22,537 nt of DNA. Source: an uncultured Rhodocyclaceae bacterium (lineage in GTDB: Bacteria; Pseudomonadota; Gammaproteobacteria; Burkholderiales; Rhodocyclaceae). The notes beneath the pieces were generated by a model. The model was given only the letters and a program-made list of their open reading frames with translations. It was not told the origin of the DNA and did no database searches. Shown here one piece after another: positions 22,433 to 22,537 of the stretch; the stretch's first letter is position 1, and each line of letters opens with the position of its first letter. A program made the position numbers and the translations under genes. The stretch is from the NCBI GenBank assembly GCA_934271525.1, contig CAKQRL010000020.1:1-22537 (forward strand). The letters run 5' to 3'.

Positions 22433-22476
22433 ACGTCAAATTTTTTTGAAAAAAATAATCGGTTGACCGTGGATTA
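22418..22476. repeat. Full palindromic repeat overlapping the mpl stop
   Basis: Left arm AAAATCCACGGTAAACG (core 22424-22430) and right arm GGTTGACCGTGGATTA (core 22466-22472) flank AAATTTTTTTGAAAAAAATAA. The left arm supplies the mpl stop codon. On the other strand the right arm appears to supply the stop of a convergent gene. Confidence 0.83.
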
Positions 22477-22537
22477 TTCTAATAAAAACTCATATTCATA
22501 AATTTTGGGTTCTATTTTTTGCGCCAATATTTTTTGC
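22474..22537 (-). CDS. Probable C-terminal end of a convergent gene (partial)
   Basis: From the right edge the minus strand is open for 20 codons in one frame, reading QKILAQKIEPKIYEYEFLLE, then TAA at 22476-22474. The other two minus frames close within this stretch. Ending a reading frame exactly at a repeat arm matches the pattern of other genes here. The fragment is too short to assign a function. Confidence 0.4.
   Translation of the reverse strand, partial: QKILAQKIEPKIYEYEFLLE

Noticed and set aside
3508..22476. CRISPR array or integron-like attC sites from the regular repeats
   Set aside because: Copies are kilobases apart with genes between them, not spacer-separated, and no cas or integrase gene is seen.

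Overview
The window reads as a gene-dense stretch of a proteobacterial chromosome. A gammaproteobacterium is most likely, a betaproteobacterium possible. This rests on the alpha/beta glycyl-tRNA synthetase pair, a class 2 quinone-linked PyrD, a complete rnfABCDGE operon, an E. coli-type NADP isocitrate dehydrogenase, Mpl, and E. coli-like lengths for most products. Coding is tight, AT-leaning and unbroken. I see no rRNA, tRNA, CRISPR, insertion sequence or phage gene.

Layout. 1-428 (-): 5' part of a polytopic membrane protein running off the left edge. 468-3469 (-): glyQ-glyS. 3567-5216 (-): a SulP anion transporter with a STAS domain. 5310-11382 (+): pyrD followed by rnfA-B-C-D-G-E, mostly joined by 4-base ATGA overlaps. 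11620-14446 (-): pntA1-pntA2-pntB, the three-subunit proton-translocating transhydrogenase. 14590-15816 (+): icd. 15983-16966 (-): a membrane-anchored family 2 glycosyltransferase. 17075-18097 (-): gap. 18230-20194 (-): tkt. 20338-20946 (-): an acetate-uptake (SatP/YaaH) transporter. 21086-22432 (+): mpl. 22474-22537 (-): a probable C-terminal fragment of a convergent gene.

Functionally the middle of the window concentrates pyridine-nucleotide and redox chemistry: Rnf (NADH to low-potential carrier), Pnt (NADH to NADPH), NADP-linked Icd, and a GAPDH whose usual NAD-selecting aspartate is replaced by glycine. Around it lie central carbon metabolism (tkt, acetate uptake), pyrimidine synthesis, glycine tRNA charging and murein recycling.

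The most unusual feature is a dispersed palindromic repeat. Its arm, GTT(T/G)ACCGTGGA followed by A/T, occurs about 21 times by eye, roughly once per kilobase. Complete copies are two inverted arms around an A/T hairpin (TTTTTTTCAAAAAAA), giving an element of about 60 bp, usually placed directly after the last stop codon of a transcription unit. Half copies lie at gene edges. Short copies lie inside glyS, pyrD and rnfC and are translated in frame. The family could be a terminator-associated palindromic unit, a Rickettsia-palindromic-element-like mobile repeat, or a DNA-uptake signal of the Haemophilus/Neisseria kind. I recognise no named family with this arm.
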